A stretch of DNA of 64,000 bases from assembly GCA_028288365.1 (NCBI GenBank), contig JAQBNU010000068.1, positions 1 to 64,000 of the forward strand, in the 5' to 3' direction. The translations under genes were made by a program, and so were the position numbers. Under the pieces are notes generated by a model. The model was not told the DNA's origin. It was given only the letters and a program-made list of their open reading frames with translations, and did no database searches. Source of the stretch: Chitinophagaceae bacterium (GTDB lineage Bacteria > Bacteroidota > Bacteroidia > Cytophagales > Cytophagaceae). This document shows, one piece after another, positions 18,859 to 29,029 of the stretch (position 1 is its first letter; each line of letters starts with the position of its first letter).

Positions 18859-19974
18859 TTATTTTGTTGGATAGACGTCTTCTCTAAATTGGACTAAGCC
18901 TTCCTCGTCTACCCATGCATTGAAGTGGTCTATAAAAATGTATACTGGTTTTTCTAAAGGAAAGATGATATCATCCAGGCTGTCTTCTAACAATTCTTCG
19001 ATGTCCTCGTTACTTTTATGCAACAACCAGGCGGCAAGATCATCGGGATTTTCAATGCGTATGCATCCATGTGTGAATGTTCTTTGGGTATATTGAAACA
19101 ACTGTTTTTCGGGTGTGTCGTGTATATAAATATTATGTTCATTGGGAAACATGAATTTGATATCACCCAAAGGATTCCAGGGGCCTGGTAATTGCTTGAG
19201 TTGATAATTGAAATTATCCTTACTAAAATTCTCCCATTGAATGGTATCTGCATTCAGTTTAATTTCCTGAGATCTCGTCTGTACATACACTTCCAGGTGT
19301 TGTTTGCTGATGAATTCAGCATCCTTTTGTAGCGATGGAAGAATTTCATGAACAGCAATGGGACGAGGTATGATCCATGTAGGATGAATGATGATATAAG
19401 AGACTTCTGCACTAAAAGTAGGAGTAGGATGGTCACGTTTGCCAATGAGTACTTTCATGCGTTGCACGTTTACACCACTGTCAATGATCGTTAATGTAAA
19501 GTCTGGAAGGTTCACCAGCAAGTAGGTTTGTACATTCGTTTGAGCGAAGTGCTCCCATTTTTCTAACCCTTTTTGCAGTTGTCTTCTTCGTTCAGAAGGA
19601 GATACGTTTAATGCATGTACTGTATAAGCCCCTAATATGCCATCATCGATAAGGTTGTGTCTGCGTTGGAATTGTTTTAATGCCATCACTAGTAAAGAGT
19701 CAAATGATTTGGCATCAGTAGAGGAATCAGATTGAAAATGGAGATCGCCGGTGAGCAAAAGATTTTTCTTTAATAAAGGAATCAATGGACTTTTATCTCC
19801 TTCGCTTAAGTTGTCCGAACAGGAAAAATAGTTCCAATCCCGATCATGGATATTGGAATAAGTAGTGATGGCTTGTTGCAATCGCTTGACTTGGGTCTCT
19901 GCGTATGGATTCGTCTGTGCATTGGCTTTTAGCAGAGCGCAACATAGAATACATACAAAAACTATTTTTTTCAT
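18859..19974 (-). CDS. L,D-transpeptidase (YkuD family), YcbB-like
   Basis: A 371-residue periplasmic enzyme that makes 3-3 cross-links or anchors in peptidoglycan. A cleavable signal (residues 1-19, ending LKANAQ) is followed by a peptidoglycan-binding-like segment (LVMALKQFQRRHNLIDDGILGAYT, ~95-118) and the YkuD catalytic domain with IHDTP (284-288) and THGCIRI containing catalytic Cys304. The domain order matches the LdtD/YcbB type, shorter than the E. coli enzyme. It lies 51 nt after a universal stress protein gene on the same strand and probably shares its promoter, suggesting wall remodelling as part of the stress response. Confidence 0.92.
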   Translation of the reverse strand: MKKIVFVCILCCALLKANAQTNPYAETQVKRLQQAITTYSNIHDRDWNYFSCSDNLSEGDKSPLIPLLKKNLLLTGDLHFQSDSSTDAKSFDSLLVMALKQFQRRHNLIDDGILGAYTVHALNVSPSERRRQLQKGLEKWEHFAQTNVQTYLLVNLPDFTLTIIDSGVNVQRMKVLIGKRDHPTPTFSAEVSYIIIHPTWIIPRPIAVHEILPSLQKDAEFISKQHLEVYVQTRSQEIKLNADTIQWENFSKDNFNYQLKQLPGPWNPLGDIKFMFPNEHNIYIHDTPEKQLFQYTQRTFTHGCIRIENPDDLAAWLLHKSNEDIEELLEDSLDDIIFPLEKPVYIFIDHFNAWVDEEGLVQFREDVYPTK

Positions 19975-20025
19975 TTCAACTATGATTAATTACTGTTGGT
20001 TTAAAAAGAAATAGGTAGACAATTG

Positions 20026-20889
20026 TTATCCATGGAGAATTAATAATGGTACAGGGCTTGTTTTTAGGAACTGTCGGATCACACTTTTATGAAAGATGCT
20101 TTCCATGAGAGGTCTTTCTTTGTGTATCAATACCAATAAATCAGGACGATCAGCCTGTAGTATTTGATTCATCTTTTGAAATGTTTCATCTGAAATGTTG
20201 TAATGAAAATGAATATTGGGGTAATGTTTATAGACTTGCACAATTTGACTTAATAATTGATCGTATTGTTTTTTTTGATAGAGCATGGCTTCCAGCGCAT
20301 CTTCGTTTTTAGGCAGAGGATCTATGTGTAGAATTGAGATTTCTGATTCATAAATCCTTGTCAAAGGAATGAGCTGCTTGACTTTGGCTAAATCTTCTTT
20401 CACATCTTCGAGGGCAAAATAGACGCGATTGAAATCGCACACTTCATTTTCTTCGTGGATCAGTAGTACCGGACAACTGGATGTTCGGGAGACATGTAGG
20501 GCGGTACTACCCAAAAGATTGAACAAGTGTTTATGGTCTTCAACCCCCATTACTATAAGGTCTATTTTTTTATCTTGAATGAGTTTGAGTATTTCGACAA
20601 AAGGAATATCCTGCTCAGCAATAAATTCCGTTTGTAGAGTTTCTCCTTTGCTGTTTTTGTGTAATGAAATTTCCTGACAAGTTTGCATCAATGATTTTTC
20701 AGCCGCTTTCTTCTGATCTATATAAAGATCTTCGAGTATATCTACTGGCGTATTGATGTCCAGGTTAGGTACAAAGAAACAATGAGAGACAATGATCTTT
20801 GCATTGGCTCTTTTGGCTAAGTGGATAGCGAATTTCATCGCCTGTTGAGAATGCTTCGTGAAATCAGTAGGTAAAAGAATCGTTTTCAT
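20026..20889 (-). CDS. tandem-domain universal stress protein
   Basis: A 287-residue cytoplasmic protein of two UspA domains. The first starts MKTILLPTDFTKHSQQAM and closes with DLIVMGVEDHKHLFNLLGSTAL and CPVLLI. The second is more diverged (VYFALEDVKEDL ... PDLLVLIHKERPL ... PVPLLIL). The usual ATP loop GxxGx9G(S/T) is reduced to GVEDHKHLFNLLGS, so nucleotide binding is doubtful. It is closely similar in layout to the protein at 42475-43332. It leads a two-gene unit with the L,D-transpeptidase, and a TGA-N6-TCA palindrome lies 84 nt upstream. Confidence 0.93.
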   Translation of the reverse strand: MKTILLPTDFTKHSQQAMKFAIHLAKRANAKIIVSHCFFVPNLDINTPVDILEDLYIDQKKAAEKSLMQTCQEISLHKNSKGETLQTEFIAEQDIPFVEILKLIQDKKIDLIVMGVEDHKHLFNLLGSTALHVSRTSSCPVLLIHEENEVCDFNRVYFALEDVKEDLAKVKQLIPLTRIYESEISILHIDPLPKNEDALEAMLYQKKQYDQLLSQIVQVYKHYPNIHFHYNISDETFQKMNQILQADRPDLLVLIHKERPLMESIFHKSVIRQFLKTSPVPLLILHG

Positions 20890-20955
20890 AAACTGTTTGC
20901 TGGATGTTATAGCTCAAACATCCAAAAATCAATACTGTTTAACAATGAGAAAAAG

Positions 20956-20991
20956 TAACCGAAAAAATGATATCTATCATCTTTTCGGTTA
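20956..20991. terminator. hairpin after ppsA containing a TGA-N6-TCA site
   Basis: Arms 20956-20972 and 20975-20991 pair over 17 positions with one mismatch, 20 nt after the ppsA stop on the minus strand, so it can act as a terminator. The centre (20968-20979, TGA TATCTA TCA) also matches the island palindrome and lies 84 nt before the USP start codon; it may serve both purposes or only one. Confidence 0.65.
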
Positions 20992-21010
20992 ACCAGTAAA
21001 AATGGTTGTT

Positions 21011-23428
21011 TTATATTTCCAAATGATCAATCACATGCAAGTCGTTTTTGATTTTATCTTCGGCTGCTTTCATGTGTTTAATTCCATTGAGTAAGGCATC
21101 AGGATTGAAGGATATGCTGTTGATCCCTTGTCTGATTAAAAACTCCGTAAAGGCAGGATAGTCGCTTGGTGCCTGGCCGCAAAGACCGATAGGAGTGTTT
21201 GATGCCCTAGCAGAGGCAATCGCCATGGCAATCATTTGTTTTACGGCAGGATTTTGCTCATTGAACAAATCACTTACAGTCGATGAATCTCTGTCTAGGC
21301 CTAATGTCAGTTGAGTCAAGTCGTTGGATCCAATAGAGAATCCATCGAATAGTCCGGCAAATTCTTTAGCGAGTATGACGTTACTTGGAATTTCTGTCAT
21401 CATATATACTTCAAGACCATTATCACCTTTGGCCAGGTTAAATTCTTCCATGGTTTGAAGCACTTTTTTACCTTCTTCCAATGTGCGGCAAAAAGGAATC
21501 ATGACTTTCACATTGGTAAGGCCCATCTCCTCTCTCACTATTCTTATCGCTTCGCATTCTAAGGCAAAGCCTTCTTTGTAGGCGGGATTATAATACCTCG
21601 ATGCTCCTCTGAAGCCGATCATAGGATTTTCTTCATTGGGTTCAAAATCTTTTCCGCCTAATAAATGAGCATATTCATTGGTTTTGAAATCGCTCATTCT
21701 TACAATAACTTCTTTCGGATAGAATGCGGCAGCAATTGTTCCTACTGCTTGAGAAAGCTTTTCTGTAAAATATGTTTTTTTGTCTGGATAATGAGCAGTT
21801 GTTTTTTCTATGTTTACTCTCACCTCTGGATCTTTTACTAAATCAAAACGAGCCAAGGCCATGGGATGAACTTGTATGGAATTGGTAATGATGAATTCCA
21901 TTCTTAAAAGTCCTACACCGTTGTTGGGATAAGTGGCAAGTCTATACGCTTGGTCTGGATCTGCAAGAATTAATTTCGCTTCCGTTGCAGGCATTTCTAA
22001 ATTCTCAAAGTCTATTTTTTTCTCTTCCCAGTTTAGTTTGCCTTGATAAACGACGCCATTGATGCCATCTTCAGAAACGACTGTTATGATATCTCCGTCT
22101 TTAATCACTTCTGTAGCATTGCCTGTTCCTACCACTGCCAATGCTCCCATCTCTCTGGCTACTATGGCCGCGTGACTGGTTCTGCCTCCACGATCGGTCA
22201 CAATGGCGGAAGCCTTTTTCAAAATGGGATCCCAATCTGGTGTGGTAATCTCCGTGATTAATATTTCACCTTGTTGAAGTAAATCGGAGTCATTAGGAGA
22301 GCGCAATACCCTTGCTATACCTGAAATGATTTTGTTACCAATTCCTTTTCCTTGTAGTAGTATGGTTCCTTTTTCTTTCAATGAAAATTGAACAATAGAA
22401 AGCGATTTCTTTTTAGTACCAAATATGGTTTCTGGTCTTGCCTGAACGATAAACAGTTCGTTGCTTTCCCCATCCTTTGCCCACTCAATGTCCATGGGAC
22501 GCCCATAGTGTTCCTCTATAATGATTGCCCAGTAAGCTAATTTCATAACCTCTGTATCTGTCAGAATGTATTGTTCTCTTTTTTCTAAAGGGGTATCAAT
22601 ATTGACGATCGTTGTATCCTGGTTGTCGGCTGCATAAATCATGGTTTGTACTTTAGATCCCAATTTCTTACTGATGATTCCGCTTTTGCAAACTTTGAAT
22701 GGAGCTTTGAATACATAGAATTCATCGGTATTGACAGCACCTTGCACTACATTTTCACCTAATCCCCAACTGCCTGTTACAAGTGTTACATTTTGATTTC
22801 CGGATTCCGGATCCAATGTAAAACAAACACCGGCACACGCTTTATCTGATCTTACCATGCGTTGAATGCCGATGGATAGATAGACTTTCATGTGGTCAAA
22901 ACCATGATCAAATCTGTACTTGATGGCTCTGTCAGTGAAAAGAGAAGCGTAGCATTTTAAACAAGCCTCTATCACTTTTTGATCGCCGTGAATATTTAAA
23001 TAAGAATCATGTTGACCAGCAAAACTGGCATCCGGTAAATCTTCTGCCGTAGCGCTACTTCTTACAGCTACATGTACGGGCCAATTGGAGCAGTCACATA
23101 AGATATGGTATGCATGTAGGAGTTCCTTTGCCAAGGGTTCTTGTATGTTTGCTTTCAGGATGAGTGTTCGGATCTTTGCTCCAATTTCTTTTAGATTAGA
23201 AAAATCCTTCGTGTTCAGTTGAGCTAAGAGATCTGTGATGGGTTTCTCCAACTGGTTTGTTTTAAGAAAGTCTTTGTAGGCAAAAGCCGTAGTAGCAAAA
23301 CCATCGGGAATATTGATTCCTTTTTTAGTCAGTTTCTGAAACATTTCTCCAAGAGAAGAATTTTTTCCACCCACCTGGCTGATGTCTTTGAGGCTTATGG
23401 TTTCGAATTTCAATATGTAGGGCTCCAT
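21011..23428 (-). CDS. ppsA: phosphoenolpyruvate synthase
   Basis: PpsA makes PEP from pyruvate and ATP (AMP and phosphate released), a gluconeogenic step. The 805-residue protein has the ATP-grasp N-domain (VGGKNSSLGEM 19-29, RSSATAEDLPDASFAGQ 123-139), the phosphohistidine domain with His419 in GGRTSHAAIVARE, and the PEP-utilising barrel with the terminal GLCGQAPSDYPAF containing the catalytic Cys. Length fits the family. It shares a divergent intergenic region with a P-type ATPase, where one TGA-N6-TCA palindrome sits 80 nt before its ATG. Membership of the stress island suggests use when glycolytic intermediates are short. Confidence 0.96.
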   Translation of the reverse strand: MEPYILKFETISLKDISQVGGKNSSLGEMFQKLTKKGINIPDGFATTAFAYKDFLKTNQLEKPITDLLAQLNTKDFSNLKEIGAKIRTLILKANIQEPLAKELLHAYHILCDCSNWPVHVAVRSSATAEDLPDASFAGQHDSYLNIHGDQKVIEACLKCYASLFTDRAIKYRFDHGFDHMKVYLSIGIQRMVRSDKACAGVCFTLDPESGNQNVTLVTGSWGLGENVVQGAVNTDEFYVFKAPFKVCKSGIISKKLGSKVQTMIYAADNQDTTIVNIDTPLEKREQYILTDTEVMKLAYWAIIIEEHYGRPMDIEWAKDGESNELFIVQARPETIFGTKKKSLSIVQFSLKEKGTILLQGKGIGNKIISGIARVLRSPNDSDLLQQGEILITEITTPDWDPILKKASAIVTDRGGRTSHAAIVAREMGALAVVGTGNATEVIKDGDIITVVSEDGINGVVYQGKLNWEEKKIDFENLEMPATEAKLILADPDQAYRLATYPNNGVGLLRMEFIITNSIQVHPMALARFDLVKDPEVRVNIEKTTAHYPDKKTYFTEKLSQAVGTIAAAFYPKEVIVRMSDFKTNEYAHLLGGKDFEPNEENPMIGFRGASRYYNPAYKEGFALECEAIRIVREEMGLTNVKVMIPFCRTLEEGKKVLQTMEEFNLAKGDNGLEVYMMTEIPSNVILAKEFAGLFDGFSIGSNDLTQLTLGLDRDSSTVSDLFNEQNPAVKQMIAMAIASARASNTPIGLCGQAPSDYPAFTEFLIRQGINSISFNPDALLNGIKHMKAAEDKIKNDLHVIDHLEI

Positions 23429-23501
23429 AATTTTAATGTTTGTAGTCGTAAACTAAATGAACTGGCTACTTACTTGAAATGATGGATGTTGTTTCTTTAA
23501 T

Positions 23502-23513
23502 TGATTTTTGTCA
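23502..23513. promoter_or_regulatory. TGA-N6-TCA palindrome, ppsA / P-type ATPase
   Basis: TTGATTTTTGTCAT, site TGA TTTTTG TCA. Centre is 80 nt upstream of the ppsA ATG and 105 nt upstream of the ATPase ATG on the other strand. Candidate CRP/FNR-family operator. Confidence 0.6.
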
Positions 23514-23612
23514 TGCGTCCTTTCCATTGAGTACTTGATATTTGAGAATATTCATTTTAAAGAGGATTATGATTACCGTAGGATTCCATTCTTCATATAA
23601 ATATTAAACGTT

Positions 23613-26126
23613 ATGGCTGAAGCAACAACGATCGGATTGAATGATGTGCAAGTCATAAAGAGTAGAGCGCTATATGGAGCGAATATATTCGAACAGGAAC
23701 ATCCAGAACATTTTTGGACGGTATTCAAAAAAGCCATTACAGAACCCATGTTTATGTTGCTGATTGCTGCTTGTGTATTGTACTTTTTATTGGGTCAATA
23801 CATGGAAGGCTTGATCATGCTGGTAGCAATGTTGTTTGTTGCTTCCATTTCTTTTTTTCAGGAACGTAGGAACAGCAAAGCATTGAGCGCTGTAAAAAAA
23901 ATGAATCAGCCTAAGGTTAAGGTCATGCGAAATGGTAGAACGACTATTATTCCATCTGAAGAATTGGTAGTAGGCGATACACTTTTAATTGAAGAAGGTG
24001 AGCAAATTTCTGCGGATGGGTTACTGTTGAATGCCCATGATTTTTCTGTCGATGAATCTATACTTACAGGCGAGTCTTTCGCTGTGGTAAAAAGTCAATC
24101 TTCGGATCATAAAGAAGTGTATTTAGGAAGCATCGTACAAACAGGAAACGCTACCGTTAAAGTCACTCAGGTCGGTCTTCAAACTCTTATGGGTAAGTTG
24201 GGTCGATCCATCGAACAAATCAAACCATCGCCAAACAGGTTTCAAAAGGAGATAGAATCGTTGGTTAAAATCATGGCGAAGGTAGGTTTCGCCGCATTCT
24301 TTCTGGTACTGGTTGTTTATTATGTGAGAACAGGGAATTGGATGCATGCGATTATTTTTGCGTTGACCATGGCCATGTCTGTATTGCCGGAAGAGATTCC
24401 CGTTGCCTTTTCTACGTTCTTAACGTTAGGATCGCGCAGGCTTTTGAAGCAGCAAGTATTGGTAAAGGATCCTCAAGTATTGGAAACATTGGGTTCCGCC
24501 ACCGTTGTTTGTATGGATAAAACGGGAACGATCACAGAGAACAGGATGAAAGTGGATGCTATTTTTTCCTGGAGTGACCGATTGCGTTCTACATTGTCAC
24601 AGCTCACTCCATCGGGACTTCAGACGATTACTTACGCCATGTGGGCAAGCGAGCCTCAACCTTTTGATCCGATGGAAAAGGCAATCCATGAGGCCTACCA
24701 GCAACAGCTTGCTCATGATGAACGAATGAATTATTCCATGGTACATGAATATCCGCTTTCAGGTACACCTCCTTCCATGACGCATGTTTATGAAAACAAA
24801 GAAGGAAAAAGAATTGTTGCTTGTAAAGGTGGACCTGAAACCATTATTCAATTTTGTAAGCTTACGGATGAAGAAGCACAGGTCATGCTTGCTACAGCCC
24901 GACTCATGGCCTCGGAAGGATACAGGGTATTGGGAGTAGCCAGTGCAACGTTTACGGAACAAAGTGAATTTCCTTTGGCACAGAAAGATTTCAACTGGCA
25001 ATGTGAAGGTTTAATCGGATTATATGATCCTCCTAAAGAGAACATGAGAGAGGTACTGAGTGACTTTTACAAAGCAGGCATACAGGTGAAAATTCTTTCC
25101 GGTGATTATCCGGAAACCAATCAGGCTGTTGCGAAAAAAATTCAATTGAAAGGTGTGGATCAGGTATTGACAGGAAGTGATGTCATGAAGATGACGGATG
25201 AGGTATTGAAAGTAGAGGTCAATCAGAAGAGTATTTTTGCCCGTATGTTTCCCGAAGCCAAATGGAAGGTCGTGAATGCTTTGAAATCAAATGGAGAAAC
25301 TGTGGTCATGATGGGAGATGGCGTGAATGATGGGTTGGCTATCAAGGCCGCAGATTTTGGGGTTGCGATGGGCTCTAAAGGTACAGAGACAGCTAAGCAA
25401 GCAGCCTCCCTTGTTTTACTCGATAACGATTTGGCGCACTTGTTTGGTGCCATCATGCATGGACGTAAAATCAAAGTGAATTTAAAAAAGGCAATACGCT
25501 ATATTCTGTCCATTCATATTCCCATCGTATTGCTTGTTGCTGTGCCCTTGTTGTTGGGATGGCCGTTCATGGCGGTGTTTCTGCCTGTGCATGTCATTTT
25601 TCTTGAATTGATCATGGGGCCTACCTGTTCGGTCATTTATGAAAATGAACCCATTGAACCTTCCATGTATACGGTACAAGATCGAGCGGTAGTTTCGCAT
25701 TTTTTAAGTCGCCGTGAATTTCTGATCAGTATGGTACAAGGCTTGGTGATTGCCTTTTGTGTATTGTGCTTTTATTATGTGTTGATGCAGAAAGGTTATG
25801 CTGAAATGGAAATAAGAGCCATGGTATTTACTACCATCGTATGTGCCAATGTTTTCTTAACCCTTGAAAACAGATCCTTTACGGCCTCCTTATTTCAAAC
25901 GTTTCAGTACAAGAATCGTGGTATGTACCTTATGATTGGATTGAGTCTTTTACTGTTGCTCATTACTCTTTATGTTCCTGGCGTTCGTTCTGTTTTTGCC
26001 ATGAACGCTCTTTCTATAAAAGAGTTTGCTGTATGCCTTTCTATAGGATGGCTCAGTGTGATATGGATGGAAGGATATAAGCTTTTTGGAATGCGTTATT
26101 TCAGGGATAAGATAAATATCAATTAA
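23613..26126 (+). CDS. P-type cation ATPase of the PEEIP type
   Basis: An 837-residue inner-membrane pump of the P2-like superfamily branch. Actuator TGES at 152-155, phosphorylated Asp302 in DKTGTITEN, hinge GDGVND, and about ten membrane helices. The M4 motif is PEEIP (259-263) rather than the PEGLP of calcium pumps; related PEEFP enzymes exist in bacteria, but their transported ion is not firmly known to me. The N-terminus lacks a heavy-metal domain, so it is not a P1B pump. It is convergent with a second, PEGLP-type ATPase 46 nt downstream and shares its promoter region with ppsA. Confidence 0.92.
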   Translation: MAEATTIGLNDVQVIKSRALYGANIFEQEHPEHFWTVFKKAITEPMFMLLIAACVLYFLLGQYMEGLIMLVAMLFVASISFFQERRNSKALSAVKKMNQPKVKVMRNGRTTIIPSEELVVGDTLLIEEGEQISADGLLLNAHDFSVDESILTGESFAVVKSQSSDHKEVYLGSIVQTGNATVKVTQVGLQTLMGKLGRSIEQIKPSPNRFQKEIESLVKIMAKVGFAAFFLVLVVYYVRTGNWMHAIIFALTMAMSVLPEEIPVAFSTFLTLGSRRLLKQQVLVKDPQVLETLGSATVVCMDKTGTITENRMKVDAIFSWSDRLRSTLSQLTPSGLQTITYAMWASEPQPFDPMEKAIHEAYQQQLAHDERMNYSMVHEYPLSGTPPSMTHVYENKEGKRIVACKGGPETIIQFCKLTDEEAQVMLATARLMASEGYRVLGVASATFTEQSEFPLAQKDFNWQCEGLIGLYDPPKENMREVLSDFYKAGIQVKILSGDYPETNQAVAKKIQLKGVDQVLTGSDVMKMTDEVLKVEVNQKSIFARMFPEAKWKVVNALKSNGETVVMMGDGVNDGLAIKAADFGVAMGSKGTETAKQAASLVLLDNDLAHLFGAIMHGRKIKVNLKKAIRYILSIHIPIVLLVAVPLLLGWPFMAVFLPVHVIFLELIMGPTCSVIYENEPIEPSMYTVQDRAVVSHFLSRREFLISMVQGLVIAFCVLCFYYVLMQKGYAEMEIRAMVFTTIVCANVFLTLENRSFTASLFQTFQYKNRGMYLMIGLSLLLLLITLYVPGVRSVFAMNALSIKEFAVCLSIGWLSVIWMEGYKLFGMRYFRDKININ

Positions 26127-26171
26127 AGTAAAAAAAGGTATAGGATTTTATAACAGGGATGATTTTCATTC

Positions 26172-28949
26172 TTAGGTTGTCAGAAAATTAAATACCATTG
26201 CTTGTAGCTTTGTGAGTAGTTCTTTAAAAAACGTAGCCGTAGCTTTTGACACTTCGTATAACAACAGGTAAGCTATGATGCCTAGCAAAGGGAATTGCCA
26301 TTCTCTGAGAGATAATGGACCGGTATGTAAATATTGATTGGCAAAGGGAAGATAAATAATAAGCAACATCATAGAAACAGATAAAACGATACCTGCGAAG
26401 AGGTAATTGTTGCTGAATAAGTATTGATTGAAGACGAAGCCATTTGTTCTCATGCAGAGTATATGAACAAATTGCGTCATAATAATGGTGATAAAAGTGG
26501 CGGTTACCGCTTTCTCGTATTGTAACGTTTGTCCTGTATTGACGTGATACAGGACAAAAAAAACAATGATGGCAATACCTCCTCTGGTTACACCAGACAG
26601 CAATACCGAACCGAAGATGGTCTTATTGATCATTTGTCCCTGTACTCTGGGAGGACTCTTCATAAGGTTCTTTTCTGGTGAGTCGAAACTAAGCGCTAGC
26701 AAGGGTAACATTTCTCCAATCAAGTCAATCAGTAAAATATGTATAGCCAGTATGACCACAGGCAAATGAAAGAAAATACCAACCACACCGAATAGTACAC
26801 AGGTGAGTTCTGCTACATTTGAAGAAAGTGTAGCACGAACGTTTTTTTGAATGTTGTTATAAATGGTCCGACCTTCTTCAATTGCAAAGACAATGGTTGA
26901 AAAATTATCATCCAACAATACCATACTCGCCGCTTCCTGAGCGATCTTGGAACCTTTCTGTCCCATAGCCACCCCTATGTCTGCTTTCTTTAAACTGAGT
27001 GTGTCGTTTACACCATCACCTGTTACGGCTACAATGTCTCCTCTTTCTTTTAAGAGAGTCACGATTCGTAGTTTTTCTTCCGGCGCTACACGTGAAAAAA
27101 TGAGTGAACGTTGTGCCAATTTTATATGCAGGTCATGATCGGAAATATGCTGAAGTGCTGCGTCATTAATGATTTCAGGCAAGCTGCCATCCGCGTTTTT
27201 AATGCCGATCTGATCTGCAATAGCTGCGGCTGTAATTTCATTGTCTCCAGTGATCATGATGATGCGTAAGTGCGCGTCAAATGCCGCCGCGATGGTTTCT
27301 TTGACGCCATCGTTAGGAGGGTCGATCATGGATACAAATCCGGAAAAGATCAGGTTGTTTTCTGCATCTTCTTGTGTGTACGGTATTTTGATGGTATCCA
27401 TGTCTTTGTATGCAATAGCAATGATACGAAGTCCATTGGCGGCGTAACTTTTTACCAGTTCCAGCAAATAATTCCTATAACTGTTATCCAGAGGTACAAT
27501 GGTTCCTTTTTTCAAAAGATGCGAGGAAGTTTGTAATATGGATTCTATAGAACCTTTCACACAAGAAATGATTTTCCCTTTGTGCGTGCGAACAATAGAC
27601 ATTCGTTTTCTTACCGAATCAAAAGGGAAAAGCTGTATCTGTTCGTAATCCTTATCTATTTCTTCCAGGTTAAAACCTGCTTTTATAGCTAAGGCAGCGA
27701 AGGCAGATTCCGTGGGGTCTCCAATGGTATACCAGTTCTTATGATATTCATCCGGGGGATTTAATTTGGCGGTAGATGCTAAGTATCCGGATAAGAACTG
27801 AATTTTTTTATCACCCAAGTTATGCTTGTTCAATGTATTGGAATCGATATCAAAAATTTCTCCTAGAGGTTCAAAACCAGTACCGGTAATTTTATAATCA
27901 TGACCATCAAAATGACAAAAGGTGATCGTCATTTCATTTTTGGTCATGGTACCTGTTTTGTCGGAAGCAATAACAGTAGCAGAGCCAAGCGTCTCTACGG
28001 AAGATAATTTCTTCACAACCGCCTTGCGTTGGGCCAGGCGTTGTATGCCGAGTGAAAGCGCAATGGATATTTGAGCGGGTAGCCCTTCCGGTACCATAGC
28101 TGCTGCTATGCTGATGGCAAAGACCAATGATACGGTAAGACTATCATGTTGCCATAATCGAAATATGAAAAGTGCCGAGCCAATTAAAAGCGTGACGATC
28201 GTAATTTTAAAAGCCAAGGTATTCATCTCTTTTTGTAGCGGAGAGATGCTTTGTTTAATGTTCATGGAACTTCCGGCAATTTTTCCGAGTTCTGTTTCCA
28301 TGCCCGTTGCATATACGACTCCAAGACATTCACCCTTAGCTAATGTGGTTCCCATGTAAATACAATTGTCACGGTCAGCAAGCGATATGTCTTCGATGTA
28401 ACGTGCATTGGCATTTTTTTCTTTAGGCTGAGATTCTCCAGTCAGTATAAAATCATTGGTGAGTAAACCTGTGCTTCGGATCAATCGAATGTCTGCCGGT
28501 ACACCATCTCCTTCAGACAAAGAGACCAGATCGCCTTTTACCAACAGGCTGATCGGAATTTCTTTTCTTAACCCATTGCGTATCACAATGCATTTCTCTA
28601 CCAGCAAATGGCCAATAGAAGACAAAATATGTTCAGATTTCCAATCCTGATAAAAACCGATGAAAGCATTGGCCAGTACTATGGCAAATAATACTGTGGC
28701 GTCGCGATATGCACCAAGGTATAAAGACAGCACAGCAGCTACAATCAAAAGGATAACAAGCAAGTTGGTAAATTGCTCTAAAAACTTCCATCCTAAATTT
28801 GATGGGTTGGTTTTTCGTATGCTATTTATTCCATCGCGTTGTACCCTTTGCTGACTGACTTCTTCTGTCAATCCTTTATCCAGCGAAGTATCCAGGAGAG
28901 AGGCTGTCGAATCAATGTCTTCTTTGTAGATGGGTATTATTGGTGTCAT
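26172..28949 (-). CDS. P2-type cation ATPase (calcium/PMR1-like)
   Basis: A 925-residue pump of the SERCA/PMR1-like family: TGES 170-173, M4 PEGLP 287-291 with its cation-binding Glu, phosphorylated Asp330 in DKTGTMTKNEM, and GDGVNDTLSLKKADIGVAMG in the hinge. The last third holds six hydrophobic helices with VILAIHILLIDLIGEMLPLLALSFD. Calcium export is the best guess; some relatives move Na, K or Mn. A DUF2892 gene precedes it by 80 nt on the same strand and probably shares its promoter. The mycobacterial DosR regulon also contains such a pump (CtpF). Confidence 0.93.
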   Translation of the reverse strand: MTPIIPIYKEDIDSTASLLDTSLDKGLTEEVSQQRVQRDGINSIRKTNPSNLGWKFLEQFTNLLVILLIVAAVLSLYLGAYRDATVLFAIVLANAFIGFYQDWKSEHILSSIGHLLVEKCIVIRNGLRKEIPISLLVKGDLVSLSEGDGVPADIRLIRSTGLLTNDFILTGESQPKEKNANARYIEDISLADRDNCIYMGTTLAKGECLGVVYATGMETELGKIAGSSMNIKQSISPLQKEMNTLAFKITIVTLLIGSALFIFRLWQHDSLTVSLVFAISIAAAMVPEGLPAQISIALSLGIQRLAQRKAVVKKLSSVETLGSATVIASDKTGTMTKNEMTITFCHFDGHDYKITGTGFEPLGEIFDIDSNTLNKHNLGDKKIQFLSGYLASTAKLNPPDEYHKNWYTIGDPTESAFAALAIKAGFNLEEIDKDYEQIQLFPFDSVRKRMSIVRTHKGKIISCVKGSIESILQTSSHLLKKGTIVPLDNSYRNYLLELVKSYAANGLRIIAIAYKDMDTIKIPYTQEDAENNLIFSGFVSMIDPPNDGVKETIAAAFDAHLRIIMITGDNEITAAAIADQIGIKNADGSLPEIINDAALQHISDHDLHIKLAQRSLIFSRVAPEEKLRIVTLLKERGDIVAVTGDGVNDTLSLKKADIGVAMGQKGSKIAQEAASMVLLDDNFSTIVFAIEEGRTIYNNIQKNVRATLSSNVAELTCVLFGVVGIFFHLPVVILAIHILLIDLIGEMLPLLALSFDSPEKNLMKSPPRVQGQMINKTIFGSVLLSGVTRGGIAIIVFFVLYHVNTGQTLQYEKAVTATFITIIMTQFVHILCMRTNGFVFNQYLFSNNYLFAGIVLSVSMMLLIIYLPFANQYLHTGPLSLREWQFPLLGIIAYLLLYEVSKATATFFKELLTKLQAMVFNFLTT

Positions 28950-29029
28950 AACAGCATGTCAATGAATCCGAATTCGTTGGTAAATCCATTCTGCAAAGGC
29001 AACCAGTATTTATACTTTGTGTGCACAAG

